Notes: generated by a model not told the origin, from the sequence alone. A stretch of 40,692 nt of DNA from Anaerolineales bacterium (GCA_021161345.1 JAGHAU010000011.1:1-40692); one strand, 5' to 3'; positions 1 through 8,379 are shown, counted from the first letter of the stretch. Made by a program: numbers and translations.

Positions 1-526
1 GGGCATAAGCTCCGGCCACACCGCCGATGGCTGCAATCCGGTCGGAGAATTCGCAGGCTAAAAGATCTGACATCCCGCCTCCGTTGGACATACCATTGGC
101 GTAAATGCGGGCGGGATCGATATTGTAAGTACGGTTGAGTTCTTCGATCAGGTCAGAGAAGAACTGCAGTTCCCTTTGCATCGCGCCGGGATCATCTTCC
201 GTTGGTCTGGTGCTCCAGCGCAGCGGAAATCCTGTCCCCTTAGGATATACAACGATGAATCCGTATTCGTCGGCCAGTTTGTTCCAGCCGGTCATGGATT
301 GCTGGTGGGCCGGCCACTGCACAAAGCCGTGGATGCTGATCACCAGGGGTGTGGGTTGTTCGGGGTTATAGGATTCAGGGACATAGACCAGGTATTTCCG
401 GGTCTGCCCGCTTGAGATGATCTGACCATTGGTTCCGAATTGGGTAGACAATCCAATGATGCTGATCAAGATCAGGATTATTACAAGTATCCAAACTCTC
501 TTTTTCTTTGAATTTTTCTCAGCCAT
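1..526 (-). CDS. PHB depolymerase/LpqC-family esterase (alpha/beta hydrolase), C-terminus cut by window edge
   Basis: Reverse translation from ATG at 526: MAEKNSKKKRVWILVIILILISIIGLSTQFGTNGQIISSGQTRKYLVYVPESYNPEQPTPLVISIHGFVQWPAHQQSMTGWNKLADEYGFIVVYPKGTG...RIYANGMSNGGGMSDLLACEFSDRIAAIGGVAGAYA; N-terminal TM, G-x-S-x-G (GMSNGG) nucleophile elbow. Absent from the ORF track because it runs off the edge. Confidence 0.85.
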   Translation of the reverse strand, partial: MAEKNSKKKRVWILVIILILISIIGLSTQFGTNGQIISSGQTRKYLVYVPESYNPEQPTPLVISIHGFVQWPAHQQSMTGWNKLADEYGFIVVYPKGTGFPLRWSTRPTEDDPGAMQRELQFFSDLIEELNRTYNIDPARIYANGMSNGGGMSDLLACEFSDRIAAIGGVAGAYA

Positions 527-598
527 AACTCACCTTGTGGAAATAATATTGTACCGGTATGGGACTCGAAATGATATAACTGATCTCTGAATTTACTC

Positions 599-1501
599 TT
601 ATAAAATCAAATCTGATGAATTATCTGGGCAGCACTCGCTGGGATATTCGATCTCGATTGTTACATGAGCGATATGTGGTGTGCTTATCAATTTTTCTTT
701 ACACTCTCGCTTGATCCTGAGAATATCTTCTTTGGTTGCATCTTCAGCGATGACCAGGTGAGTAGAAAGAACATGCCGCTCGCCATCCAGAGACCAGATC
801 CTTGTATCGTGGGCAGATGACACGTTGGCGCAGTTGCAGAGTTCCCCTTTGATTAGATCTACATCAATATTCTTAGGCGTTCTCTGCAAAAATAACCCCA
901 GGGTTTCCGTTAAGTTTTTGAGAACGTTATACAGAACATAAATGGATAAAATAATAGCCAGAACAGGGTCGATAAATGGCAGGTCAAATAGGAGCATCAG
1001 GATGCCACCGATTAATACTGCAATCCAACCTATAACATCCTCCATCAAGTGCCAACCAACAATTTTGGCGTTTTGAGATTCTTCGTTTCTCAAGCGAAGA
1101 ACGGCTACCCCATTCACCACAATACCGAGCAGCGCAAAACCGATCATGCCCACAGGATGGGTTGATTCGGGCTCCAGCAAGCGCTTTATGGCTTCGCTAA
1201 GGATGATGTAGGAACCCAATACCAACACGATGGCATTGATCAGCGCGCTTAAAAGCGAGAATCGTCCGTACCCATAGGGATATTTTTCATCCGATTCACG
1301 GTTGGAGAAATTTTCAAAGAACCAGGCCAGGCCAAGGGAGATGCTGTCCCCCAGGTCATGCAGGGCATCCGACAGGATGGCAACACTGTTGAAAGCTAAC
1401 CCGCCTATTAATTCCAGGATCGCAAATCCCAGGTTCAGGGCAAAGGCAACTTTGATATTCTCAGTCGTTGTGTGATGGTGATGATGGAGGTGTTTTTCCA
1501 T
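599..1501 (-). CDS. Cation diffusion facilitator (CDF) family efflux transporter, His-rich N-terminus
   Basis: 300 aa; HHHHH N-terminus, multiple TMs, ALSDALHDLGDSISLGLAW and HLMEDVIGWIAVLIGG motifs typical of CDF/ZitB-CzcD proteins. Confidence 0.92.
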   Translation of the reverse strand: MEKHLHHHHHTTTENIKVAFALNLGFAILELIGGLAFNSVAILSDALHDLGDSISLGLAWFFENFSNRESDEKYPYGYGRFSLLSALINAIVLVLGSYIILSEAIKRLLEPESTHPVGMIGFALLGIVVNGVAVLRLRNEESQNAKIVGWHLMEDVIGWIAVLIGGILMLLFDLPFIDPVLAIILSIYVLYNVLKNLTETLGLFLQRTPKNIDVDLIKGELCNCANVSSAHDTRIWSLDGERHVLSTHLVIAEDATKEDILRIKRECKEKLISTPHIAHVTIEIEYPSECCPDNSSDLIL

Positions 1502-1532
1502 AGGGTCCTATTTTGTTGTATTGAGAGGAAAT

Positions 1533-1889
1533 TTATATATGCCGGGCATGTTCCAGGCTTTGATTGAAAATATCGAGAATATGCTGATCGGCCAAGGTGT
1601 AAAAGACATGACGACCGGCTTTTCTGACAGCAACGATCTTTAGATTGCGGAGAATCCTTAGATGATGTGATACGGCAGGCTGGGTCATCTCCAGCACCAA
1701 GCATAAATCACCAACACACATTTCGCTTTCTGCCAGTAACCCAATCACTCGAAGGCGCGTAGGGTCTGAGAACGCGGACAAGGTTTCCGCGATCAGTGTT
1801 GCGTTTTCAACCGATAATAACGAATCCTTGACAGCCGCTATTAATCTTTCAGAGTCGTGCGGATCTGTACAGTAGGTTGGTTTATCCAT
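1533..1889 (-). CDS. ArsR/SmtB-family metal-responsive transcriptional regulator
   Basis: 118 aa; winged-helix ESEMCVGDLCLVLEMTQPAVSHHLRILRNLKIVAVRKAGRHVFYTLAD; directly upstream of the CDF gene on the same strand. Confidence 0.92.
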   Translation of the reverse strand: MDKPTYCTDPHDSERLIAAVKDSLLSVENATLIAETLSAFSDPTRLRVIGLLAESEMCVGDLCLVLEMTQPAVSHHLRILRNLKIVAVRKAGRHVFYTLADQHILDIFNQSLEHARHI

Positions 1890-1901
1890 TCCAAACTCCT
1901 A

Positions 1902-1949
1902 ACATATAAATACATGCTTATATATTATTACGTTTTAGAATGCTGTCAA
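1902..1949 (-). promoter_or_regulatory. Promoter plus ArsR/SmtB-type operator for arsR-CDF operon
   Basis: TTGACA (rc 1944-1949), 17-bp spacer, AATATA (rc 1921-1926); perfect inverted repeat ATATAA-N8-TTATAT (1904-1923) overlapping the -10. Confidence 0.6.
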
Positions 1950-2115
1950 GGGAAGGTAGGTTTAAGTCTGAGGGGCAAGGAGATCTGCTGCCATCATAAT
2001 GGATTGCTTCCTGGGCAGATTAAGCTGGTCTAATGCCTTGCCAATTTATTGTGCCTAACCTCTATACCATTGGCTGAAGTGGAAATAATCCCCCGATTTA
2101 TTCAAAATTAACAAT

Positions 2116-2144
2116 AAAACCGCCTTCAATTTGAAGGCGGTTTT
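2116..2144. terminator. Bidirectional Rho-independent terminator
   Basis: aaaaCCGCCTTCAATTTGAAGGCGGtttt perfect hairpin flanked by A and T tracts. Confidence 0.85.
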
Positions 2145-2202
2145 AAATGTGATGCAATTTGATTATGTTATCAAGGCGAGAAGTCCCTGAGTATCCCCAA
2201 AT

Positions 2203-2331
2203 TCATAAAGAAGTTGGTGTTGTACTCGCGGAGCCTTTCTCTCTTTTCTGTTTACGCTTTTCCTTGATGGTCAGTTTGGCTTTTTTCTTAGTTTCTCGAC
2301 CGCCCTTATCTCTTTTCCCTTTATCGCCCAT
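2203..2331 (-). CDS. Small Lys/Arg-rich hypothetical protein (42 aa)
   Basis: Reverse ORF MGDKGKRDKGGRETKKKAKLTIKEKRKQKREKGSASTTPTSL*, with GGAAGGA SD-like sequence upstream and terminator 2116-2144 downstream; below the ORF-track length cutoff. Confidence 0.65.
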   Translation of the reverse strand: MGDKGKRDKGGRETKKKAKLTIKEKRKQKREKGSASTTPTSL

Positions 2332-2454
2332 ATCAATACATCCTTCCCAAGTAAATTAACCTGTCTACTATTAATCATAGCACGTAATTTGCCCATTCTG
2401 TTGAAAATAACCCATCTACAAACTCAATCGCCTTTGTGATTTCCTCTTTAATAA

Positions 2455-2480
2455 ATAAACCCACCCTTTGGGTGGATTTA
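2455..2480 (-). terminator. Rho-independent terminator downstream of the BNR-like lipoprotein gene
   Basis: taaaCCCACCCtttGGGTGGatttat hairpin (rc AAATCCACCCAAAGGGTGGGTTTA). Confidence 0.65.
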
Positions 2481-2548
2481 TGTGTGGGCGTTAGTGGACA
2501 GATCTCGAACCGGTTCAATGACTATTGTTTTCTATCCCTGATCGTGTA

Positions 2549-3928
2549 TCAGGGAGTAAATACTGGATTCATTGCGTTCCATGTCCATCCGCCATCCTCG
2601 GTTTTCCAAAAACTGCTGCTTTCATCTGCGTTCCAGCGGTAGGTGCCATCCTCGGTCTTCACAATATGGCGGCTTTCATTTGGGCTCCTGACCAGCGCCC
2701 ATCCGGTGGATGGATCTCCAAAATCAAAGGCGATGATAGAATCAGCGAATTCCCGGTTGTTCCAATTCAGAATGGAGGGAATCCTTTCCCAGGTTAGGGC
2801 GCCGTCGTGAGAGGTGCAGAGGTCATTCCCGCAGACAAAAAAGAAGTCTTGTTCCGTGGCTGCTTGGAAGCGGTAGCCATGGCCCACATCAGCTACCTGC
2901 GAGCGGAAAGTCCAATTCAATCCTCCATCTTCTGTAGTGTAGAACACCATTAAAAAATCATCAAAAACAAAATCCTCGTTCAGTCTGACTGCCAAGATCC
3001 CATCTTTCTCGTTGAAAAAGATCGGGTCTTGCGGGTCGATCATGGCCGGTTTGTAGCTTCCGGACGGCAGAGGGACTGTGGAGATCGACCAATTCTGTCC
3101 CCGGTCCCAGCTGATCCAGACTTTAAATTCCTCCCAGGGATCCCTCACCATGTTGCCTGGGATGTGGATCACCCGCTGATGATCGACGGTCAGAGAATCC
3201 CCGCAGTTGCACAACCAGATCCCTCCCCACTCTACCAGGGTCATGAATTCCGTGGGTGTGTCAAGCTCGATCAGATTCCATGTCTGTCCTCCATCATCTG
3301 TATCTCTGAACGACGTGTACACGCTACCCGCTGCAGCATCATATGGCACTGATTGAAAAACACCTTGGGAAGCATCGAAGAAGTATGTCAAGCCGCCATA
3401 AGGAAAATGAAAGTCTTGGTCCATTACGTCCCAGGAAATAGCGCCATCGAGTGTTCTGATCAATTGACAGGGTCCCTGGAAATCCAGACAATACTTAGCG
3501 AAGGCAGTTCGTTCATCCAGGATGGTAGTTTCCCAAACATAAAACTGTCCTTCCCACTCTGGAGAGACTTGCTGCCAGGTTGATCCACCGTCCCTGGACT
3601 GCCAGATGCGCCCTTCACCCCAAGCCCAGAGCTGTTGGGCATCAATAGCCTTGATCCCTGAGAACGGCACCTCGGGTACCGAGGTGGGCGATTGGGGTTC
3701 CTCAGAAGGTGTGATTTGAAACTGGGTCGGAGTGGATCCCACATCACTCGGCAGAATGGTGGCAGTAGGTAGGGAGGGACCAAGAGATTGAGTTGGTTCT
3801 GGTGTCCAGGTAGGTGGCAGTCGGACAGGTTCTGCCCTTTCAGTCGCTGTTGACAATCCAGCCTGGGCAGGAAAACATCCCGCAAGCAAAGGCACCATCA
3901 CAACAAGGCTGAATAGTTTCAAGCACAT
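2549..3928 (-). CDS. Lipoprotein with BNR/Asp-box (Ycf48-/sortilin-like beta-propeller) repeats
   Basis: 459 aa; lipobox VVMVPLLAGC; repeated S/T-x-D-G-G-x-T/N-W motifs (SRDGGSTWQ, DDGGQTWN, TEDGGLNWTF, SHDGALTWE, TEDGGWTWN). Confidence 0.8.
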   Translation of the reverse strand: MCLKLFSLVVMVPLLAGCFPAQAGLSTATERAEPVRLPPTWTPEPTQSLGPSLPTATILPSDVGSTPTQFQITPSEEPQSPTSVPEVPFSGIKAIDAQQLWAWGEGRIWQSRDGGSTWQQVSPEWEGQFYVWETTILDERTAFAKYCLDFQGPCQLIRTLDGAISWDVMDQDFHFPYGGLTYFFDASQGVFQSVPYDAAAGSVYTSFRDTDDGGQTWNLIELDTPTEFMTLVEWGGIWLCNCGDSLTVDHQRVIHIPGNMVRDPWEEFKVWISWDRGQNWSISTVPLPSGSYKPAMIDPQDPIFFNEKDGILAVRLNEDFVFDDFLMVFYTTEDGGLNWTFRSQVADVGHGYRFQAATEQDFFFVCGNDLCTSHDGALTWERIPSILNWNNREFADSIIAFDFGDPSTGWALVRSPNESRHIVKTEDGTYRWNADESSSFWKTEDGGWTWNAMNPVFTP

Positions 3929-3974
3929 GGGACACTATCTTCCTTGTACCAATTTAAGGCTTAGTATAACAAGA

Positions 3975-4002
3975 AAATCCACCCCGACCGGGTGGATTTT
4001 TG
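3975..4002 (-). terminator. Terminator following tRNA-Val
   Basis: AAAATCCACCCggtcgGGGTGGATTTT on the minus strand, immediately 3' of the tRNA. Confidence 0.75.
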
Positions 4003-4005
4003 TTG

Positions 4006-4079
4006 TGGGCGGTATTGGACTCGAACCAACGACCTTTGCGATGTCAACGCAACGCTCTAACCAGCTGAGCTAACCGCCC
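4006..4079 (-). tRNA. tRNA-Val (anticodon GAC)
   Basis: rc GGGCGGTTAGCTCAGCTGGTTAGAGCGTTGCGTTGACATCGCAAAGGTCGTTGGTTCGAGTCCAATACCGCCCA; complete cloverleaf, anticodon loop TTGACAT, TTCGAGT T-loop; CCA not encoded. Confidence 0.95.
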
Positions 4080-4090
4080 ATCGAGAAAAC

Positions 4091-4119
4091 ATTATACAAC
4101 TTCGACCTTGATTAGGCAA
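4091..4119 (-). promoter_or_regulatory. sigma70-type promoter of tRNA-Val
   Basis: TTGCCT (rc 4114-4119) - 17 bp - TATAAT (rc 4091-4096), just upstream of tRNA 5' end at 4079. Confidence 0.65.
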
Positions 4120-4124
4120 TACTT

Positions 4125-4892
4125 TTATACTTTTAGAACCTTATCCATAAACCCCCGGACGGTCTTTGCAACCCCGTCCGGCTGCTCCAGCGGCAGCATA
4201 TGCCCCGCACCCTGGATCACATCCAATTCTGCATTTTGGATCCCTTCAGCCAGCTCCTCGGAAAAACGGATCGGGGTCATTTTGTCTTCATCTCCTACCA
4301 GGATTTTCGTAGGCACTGCAACCTGATCCAATCTTTCGCTCAGATCAAACCGGTCACAAGCCCGGAAGTCTCCCGCCACAACGGATGGCCGCAGTTTTAA
4401 CATATGTTTCTTGACATTTTCAACCAGGGCAGGTTCGATCCTGGGGCTGAATGACCAGCGCATGATGTTGTCCACAGCAGTCGGGAAGCCGACCTGGGTA
4501 GCCAGTTCCTCGATCAGGGACAGGTTAACCGGAAGGGTCGCGCCGGAACTCATTAATATCAGGCCGTGCAGCAGCTCAGGATGGTTGATGGCCAGCCAGA
4601 GGGCGATCGCCCCGCCCATACTATGACCGGCCAGGATCACCTTGGGAAGCCTTAACTCCCGGATCCATTCCAGGACAGTTTCACCGTAAGCAGGAATGCG
4701 CTGTAAACCATGTCCTCTGGATTTTCCATGTCCGGGCAGGTCCGGCGTATAGACCCGATAGCCGCTTAAACGCCGCAGCTGGGTGGGCCAGGAAAGATGG
4801 TCTCCTCCAGCGCCGTGGATCAGGATCAAGGTCTTCCGGTTCGGGTCATCGGCCTGATAGGCCTGATAATACAAGTCAGCAAGATATGGCAT
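4125..4892 (-). CDS. Alpha/beta hydrolase
   Basis: MPYLADLYYQAYQADDPNRKTLILIHGAGGDHLSWPTQLRRLSGYRVYTPDLPGHGKS...VILAGHSMGGAIALWLA...; nucleophile GHSMGG, GAGHMLPLEQP His. ORF-track start (5096) extends through a low-complexity repeat, so the internal start at 4892 is preferred. Confidence 0.85.
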   Translation of the reverse strand: MPYLADLYYQAYQADDPNRKTLILIHGAGGDHLSWPTQLRRLSGYRVYTPDLPGHGKSRGHGLQRIPAYGETVLEWIRELRLPKVILAGHSMGGAIALWLAINHPELLHGLILMSSGATLPVNLSLIEELATQVGFPTAVDNIMRWSFSPRIEPALVENVKKHMLKLRPSVVAGDFRACDRFDLSERLDQVAVPTKILVGDEDKMTPIRFSEELAEGIQNAELDVIQGAGHMLPLEQPDGVAKTVRGFMDKVLKV

Positions 4893-4933
4893 GGAGAATA
4901 TTATATACAGAAAACCCCTTTTGTTCAAAGAGG

Positions 4934-4989
4934 GACCGGGAAAAAGAGACCGGGATGAAAAGACCGGGGTGATGAGACTGGGATGAGGG
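4934..4989. repeat. Tandem repeat, 4 x 14 bp (GACCGGGATGAAAA-like)
   Basis: GACCGGGAAAAAGA / GACCGGGATGAAAA / GACCGGGGTGATGA / GACTGGGATGAGGG starting at 4934, 4948, 4962, 4976. Confidence 0.8.
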
Positions 4990-5144
4990 AGTGTAAGTCG
5001 TGAATCGTAAACGGAAAGGGAGTAAGGGATTATTGGATTGAATAGTATTCGGCGGGAGGTAATTAGACTATTCGGTCGATTGTGAAGCAATCCCACGGTC
5101 CTCGGTCGTGCGTGAAGTGCACATCGGTCGCGCTGAAGGCGCTT

Positions 5145-6512
5145 TTAGATCAACCGCAAGCGGTCGGCGGCATCAGAGGTCAGCGGTATAACAACCTGGA
5201 TCTGGGTTCCTTCGCCAGGAATCGATTTGATGTGGAACACACCCTGGACCAGCTCGGCTCGCTCGCGCATATTCAACATGCCCAGGCTTCCCCGGTCATC
5301 ATAATTATCCATCACGTTATCTACCAGGAAACCTTTTCCATTATCCTCAATTTCCAGGAATGCCAGGTCGGACTGCAGCCGCTGCACCTTGACCCAGATC
5401 TTATCCGCTTTAGCATGCTTGCGAGCGTTGTTGACGGCCTCTTCTGAAATAGTGAAGATCACGGTTTGGGTGTTCATATCTAGTTCATCCACCAGCTGGG
5501 GATCACATTCAATGATCACATTTTGCTCAAAAGTATCCTTGGTTTTTTCGGCCATTGAGTTCAAGGCGGGGATCAATCCTTCGGATTCCAGCACCAGTGG
5601 ACGCAGGGTGAAGAGCATATGGCGCAGCTGCTTGGAAGTCCGGCGGGCTAGCTCCTCTGTTTGATAGAGAGCTTCTCCGGCGGCTTCGACGTCACGGTTC
5701 AGCAGGTGTCGAGCCCGGCTGATCTGCATCGGGATAGCAGCCACGGTCTGGGTTGGTCCATCATGCAGGGCTCTGGCCAGGCGGTTCTGGGCTTCGGACT
5801 GGATCTTGATGATCTGGTCACGCTCAGACTTGAGTTCCTGGAAGAGGTGGGCGTTCTGCATTGCAATCTGAGCCTGGTGGCCAACGGTGCTGATCGTTTC
5901 CTGGGCTTCTTCTGTGAAATAGCCTTTATCAGGATGACCAAATAACATCACACCGAAAGTATCCAATCCTGCCCTGAGCGGGATACCAAAACCGCTTTGG
6001 CAAGCCCGGAAGGAAATAAAGGTTTTAAGCTCGGGATCGGCAGCCAGATCATCTGTCATTTGAGGGTCACCAGTTTCTATGATCCTTTCTAACAACCCTG
6101 CAATACCCGGCACACGGGTAGTCATATCCGGCCGGGGTAAACCACGTCCGTAAGCGACTTCCAGATCCGGAACGGAAACATCATCTGACGTGAATAGAAG
6201 TACGGCGCTGATCAATCGATCAGTGTCCATATTCGAAACGCGCAGTGCAAGGAAAGAGACATCAAGACTCTTTTCTAAAACGCGGGAATAGTTCAGGGTC
6301 ACGGTCAGGTCTGTGATCAATGCGAATAAGCGGCGGATGCGTTCATCACTTTTTTTGTTCTTTTTGGGTTTGAGAGCTGGTTCCTGGTCTGGTTTGGGTT
6401 TGGGTAACAGGAAATAGGCCGCGCTTGCTCCTAATAGCAGGGCGATTACCGCGGTCAATCCCAGGATGATCCAAAATTCTTGTACTGATACCATATTCAG
6501 CTCAGGAGCCAC
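5145..6512 (-). CDS. GAF-domain sensor histidine kinase (HisKA_3/NarL-type)
   Basis: N-terminal TM, GAF-like middle, ARALHDGPTQTVAAIPMQI (HisKA_3 H-box), ISEEAVNNARKHAKA (N box), IEDNGKGF (G box). Confidence 0.9.
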   Translation of the reverse strand: MAPELNMVSVQEFWIILGLTAVIALLLGASAAYFLLPKPKPDQEPALKPKKNKKSDERIRRLFALITDLTVTLNYSRVLEKSLDVSFLALRVSNMDTDRLISAVLLFTSDDVSVPDLEVAYGRGLPRPDMTTRVPGIAGLLERIIETGDPQMTDDLAADPELKTFISFRACQSGFGIPLRAGLDTFGVMLFGHPDKGYFTEEAQETISTVGHQAQIAMQNAHLFQELKSERDQIIKIQSEAQNRLARALHDGPTQTVAAIPMQISRARHLLNRDVEAAGEALYQTEELARRTSKQLRHMLFTLRPLVLESEGLIPALNSMAEKTKDTFEQNVIIECDPQLVDELDMNTQTVIFTISEEAVNNARKHAKADKIWVKVQRLQSDLAFLEIEDNGKGFLVDNVMDNYDDRGSLGMLNMRERAELVQGVFHIKSIPGEGTQIQVVIPLTSDAADRLRLI

Positions 6513-6597
6513 TCAGGTTAATCCAATATATAATAACCCAAAATGGATAACTTATCATGATGACAAACTATCCTCTTAATGGAGGATAAAAAATGCT

Positions 6598-7212
6598 CTA
6601 CTTGCTTACCATATCCTCTACAAACAGGCTTTCGAGAATTGGGATCAACTTCTTCACAGCCAGGGCCCGGTGGCTTAATTCGTTTTTCTGGTCCGTAGTC
6701 AGTTCGGCCATTGTCAATCCCGATCCTTCCAGACGGAAGATCCTGTCATAACCAAAGCCGCCATGACCGCGCCCTTCCGGGATGATATCCCCTGGACAGG
6801 ATCCACTGGTGACAATTGGGGATCCTTCCGGACCCACCAGTGCCACTACACACTGAAAAGACGCTTTCCAGGGATGGGAAGTTCCCTCCAGGTTTTTGAT
6901 CAGATAAAGCCGCCGGTCCTTGTCCGTGGCATTGGGTTCTGGGGCATAACGGGCGGACAATAAGCCGGGTGCGCCGCCGAGGGCATCCACTTCCAAACCG
7001 GTATCATCCGCCAGGGTCCAGATCTTGGCAGCATCAGCAAAGATGGCTGCCTTTAACACCGCGTTCTCCATGTAGGTCAGTCCCCGTTCCTGGACTTGAA
7101 TGTCCAGATCGAGGTCTTTTGGGGAAAGCAGTTCAATATTAAGCCCACTTAAAAGCGACTGCAACTCTGCCAGCTTCCCTTGATTGTTGGTCGCCAGTAA
7201 TAATTTGATCAT
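6598..7212 (-). CDS. rdgB: XTP/dITP diphosphatase (RdgB/HAM1 family)
   Basis: MIKLLLATNNQGKLAELQSLL...TLADDTGLEVDALGGAPGLLSARYA...GHGGFGYDRIF...ELSHRALAVKKL. ORF-track start is 7227; family N-terminus favours 7212. Confidence 0.93.
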   Translation of the reverse strand: MIKLLLATNNQGKLAELQSLLSGLNIELLSPKDLDLDIQVQERGLTYMENAVLKAAIFADAAKIWTLADDTGLEVDALGGAPGLLSARYAPEPNATDKDRRLYLIKNLEGTSHPWKASFQCVVALVGPEGSPIVTSGSCPGDIIPEGRGHGGFGYDRIFRLEGSGLTMAELTTDQKNELSHRALAVKKLIPILESLFVEDMVSK

Positions 7213-7349
7213 AATTTTTTTTTCCATCCTAATTACCCTAATTTTAGTTGATTTAAAAATCTGGTGCTTAATAAAAACGTTAGGTTAAAAGGGTGAAAGG
7301 AGCTGGCTTGGGGTAAAATGAAGCTATCAAACCTATCGACTGATATCTT

Positions 7350-8339
7350 ATGCCAACTAACCTGCCTGCCGACTATTTCAATGCTGAGGAGCGCTTCCGG
7401 TCAGCCACAACGGCGGAAGATAAGATCAAATATCTGGAAGAGATGATGGGTACTATCCCCAAACACAAGGGGACAGATCATCTCAGGGCTGATTTGCGGA
7501 AAAAGCTTTCCAAATTGAAAACTGCCGCTACCTCAAAAAAGAGCTCAAAAAAGCAGGTGTCCGCCTATCACATCAACAAAGAAGGGGCCGGACAGATTAT
7601 CATCATCGGCACTACTAACGTAGGAAAATCCAGCCTGGTAGCCAATCAGACCAATGCCGACCCCGAAGTGTCTGAGGTGCCGTTTACCACCTGGACAGCC
7701 ATGCCGGGTATGATGAAGATTGATAATATTCAGGTGCAGGTGATTGACACTCCTCCAATCGGTGATGAATATATCGACCCCGAATTCCTGAACCTGATCC
7801 GGAGGGTGGACCTGGTATTGCTCATGATCGATCTGCATGCCAATCCGGTCCAGCAATTGGAATTTGTTCAGCAGAAGCTGCAGGAAAACCGAATTGCTCC
7901 CAAGTATCTGGAGGGCCAGATCGAAGTTGAGGGTTTTTTACTGCATGTACCCACATTAGTAGTTGTGAATAAATTTGACAGCGAAGAATATGAGGAGCAC
8001 TACCAGATCTTCAAGGAGCTGCTGGAGCAGGAGTATCCCATGGTGCCGGTCTCAGTTCAGACCGGGCACAATATTGATGCTCTCAAGAGAACGATCTTCG
8101 AAAAACTGGGGGTGATCCGGGTCTATTCCAAAGCGCCCGGCAAAGACGTTGATAAATCGTCGCCTTTTGTAGTTGACCAAGGCATCCAGCTGGGTGATTT
8201 TGCTGGCAAGGTGCATAAAGATTTCCAGGAAAAACTTAAATCTGCCAAGATCTGGGGCACCAGCGCTGATTTTGACGGCCAGATGGTCAGCCGGGATCAT
8301 GTGCTGGAAGATGAAGACATTGTGGAGCTGCAGATATAG
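7350..8339 (+). CDS. DRG/Obg-like GTPase with C-terminal TGS domain
   Basis: N-terminus NAEERFRSATTAEDKIKYLEEMMGTIPKHKGTDHLRADLRKKLSKLK; P-loop GTTNVGKSSL, VIDTPPI, VVNKFD; TGS-like C-terminus GKDVDKSSPFVVDQGIQLGDFAGKVHKDF. Confidence 0.88.
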   Translation: MPTNLPADYFNAEERFRSATTAEDKIKYLEEMMGTIPKHKGTDHLRADLRKKLSKLKTAATSKKSSKKQVSAYHINKEGAGQIIIIGTTNVGKSSLVANQTNADPEVSEVPFTTWTAMPGMMKIDNIQVQVIDTPPIGDEYIDPEFLNLIRRVDLVLLMIDLHANPVQQLEFVQQKLQENRIAPKYLEGQIEVEGFLLHVPTLVVVNKFDSEEYEEHYQIFKELLEQEYPMVPVSVQTGHNIDALKRTIFEKLGVIRVYSKAPGKDVDKSSPFVVDQGIQLGDFAGKVHKDFQEKLKSAKIWGTSADFDGQMVSRDHVLEDEDIVELQI

Positions 8340-8358
8340 AGAGGATGCTATGCGTCCT

Positions 8359-8379
8359 GACTGAGGACTGAAGACGGAG
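8359..8379 (+). repeat. Heptanucleotide tandem array (GACTGAG GACTGAA GACGGAG)
   Basis: Three in-phase 7-bp units read directly. Confidence 0.6.

Noticed and set aside
135-415. Two overlapping plus-strand ORFs (78 and 79 aa)
   Set aside because: Antisense to the clear PHB-depolymerase-like reading frame.
2549-3928. Sialidase/neuraminidase annotation of the BNR-repeat lipoprotein
   Set aside because: Asp-box motifs are present but no sialidase catalytic signature (e.g. FRIP motif) was seen; kept as a generic beta-propeller lipoprotein.
4934-5030. CRISPR-like direct repeats
   Set aside because: Units are contiguous 14-mers and 7-mers without unique spacers and no cas genes are in the window.
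4893-5096. N-terminal extension of the alpha/beta hydrolase in the ORF track (MGLLHNRPNSLITSRR...)
   Set aside because: It translates the 14-bp and heptamer repeats; a better start is at 4892.
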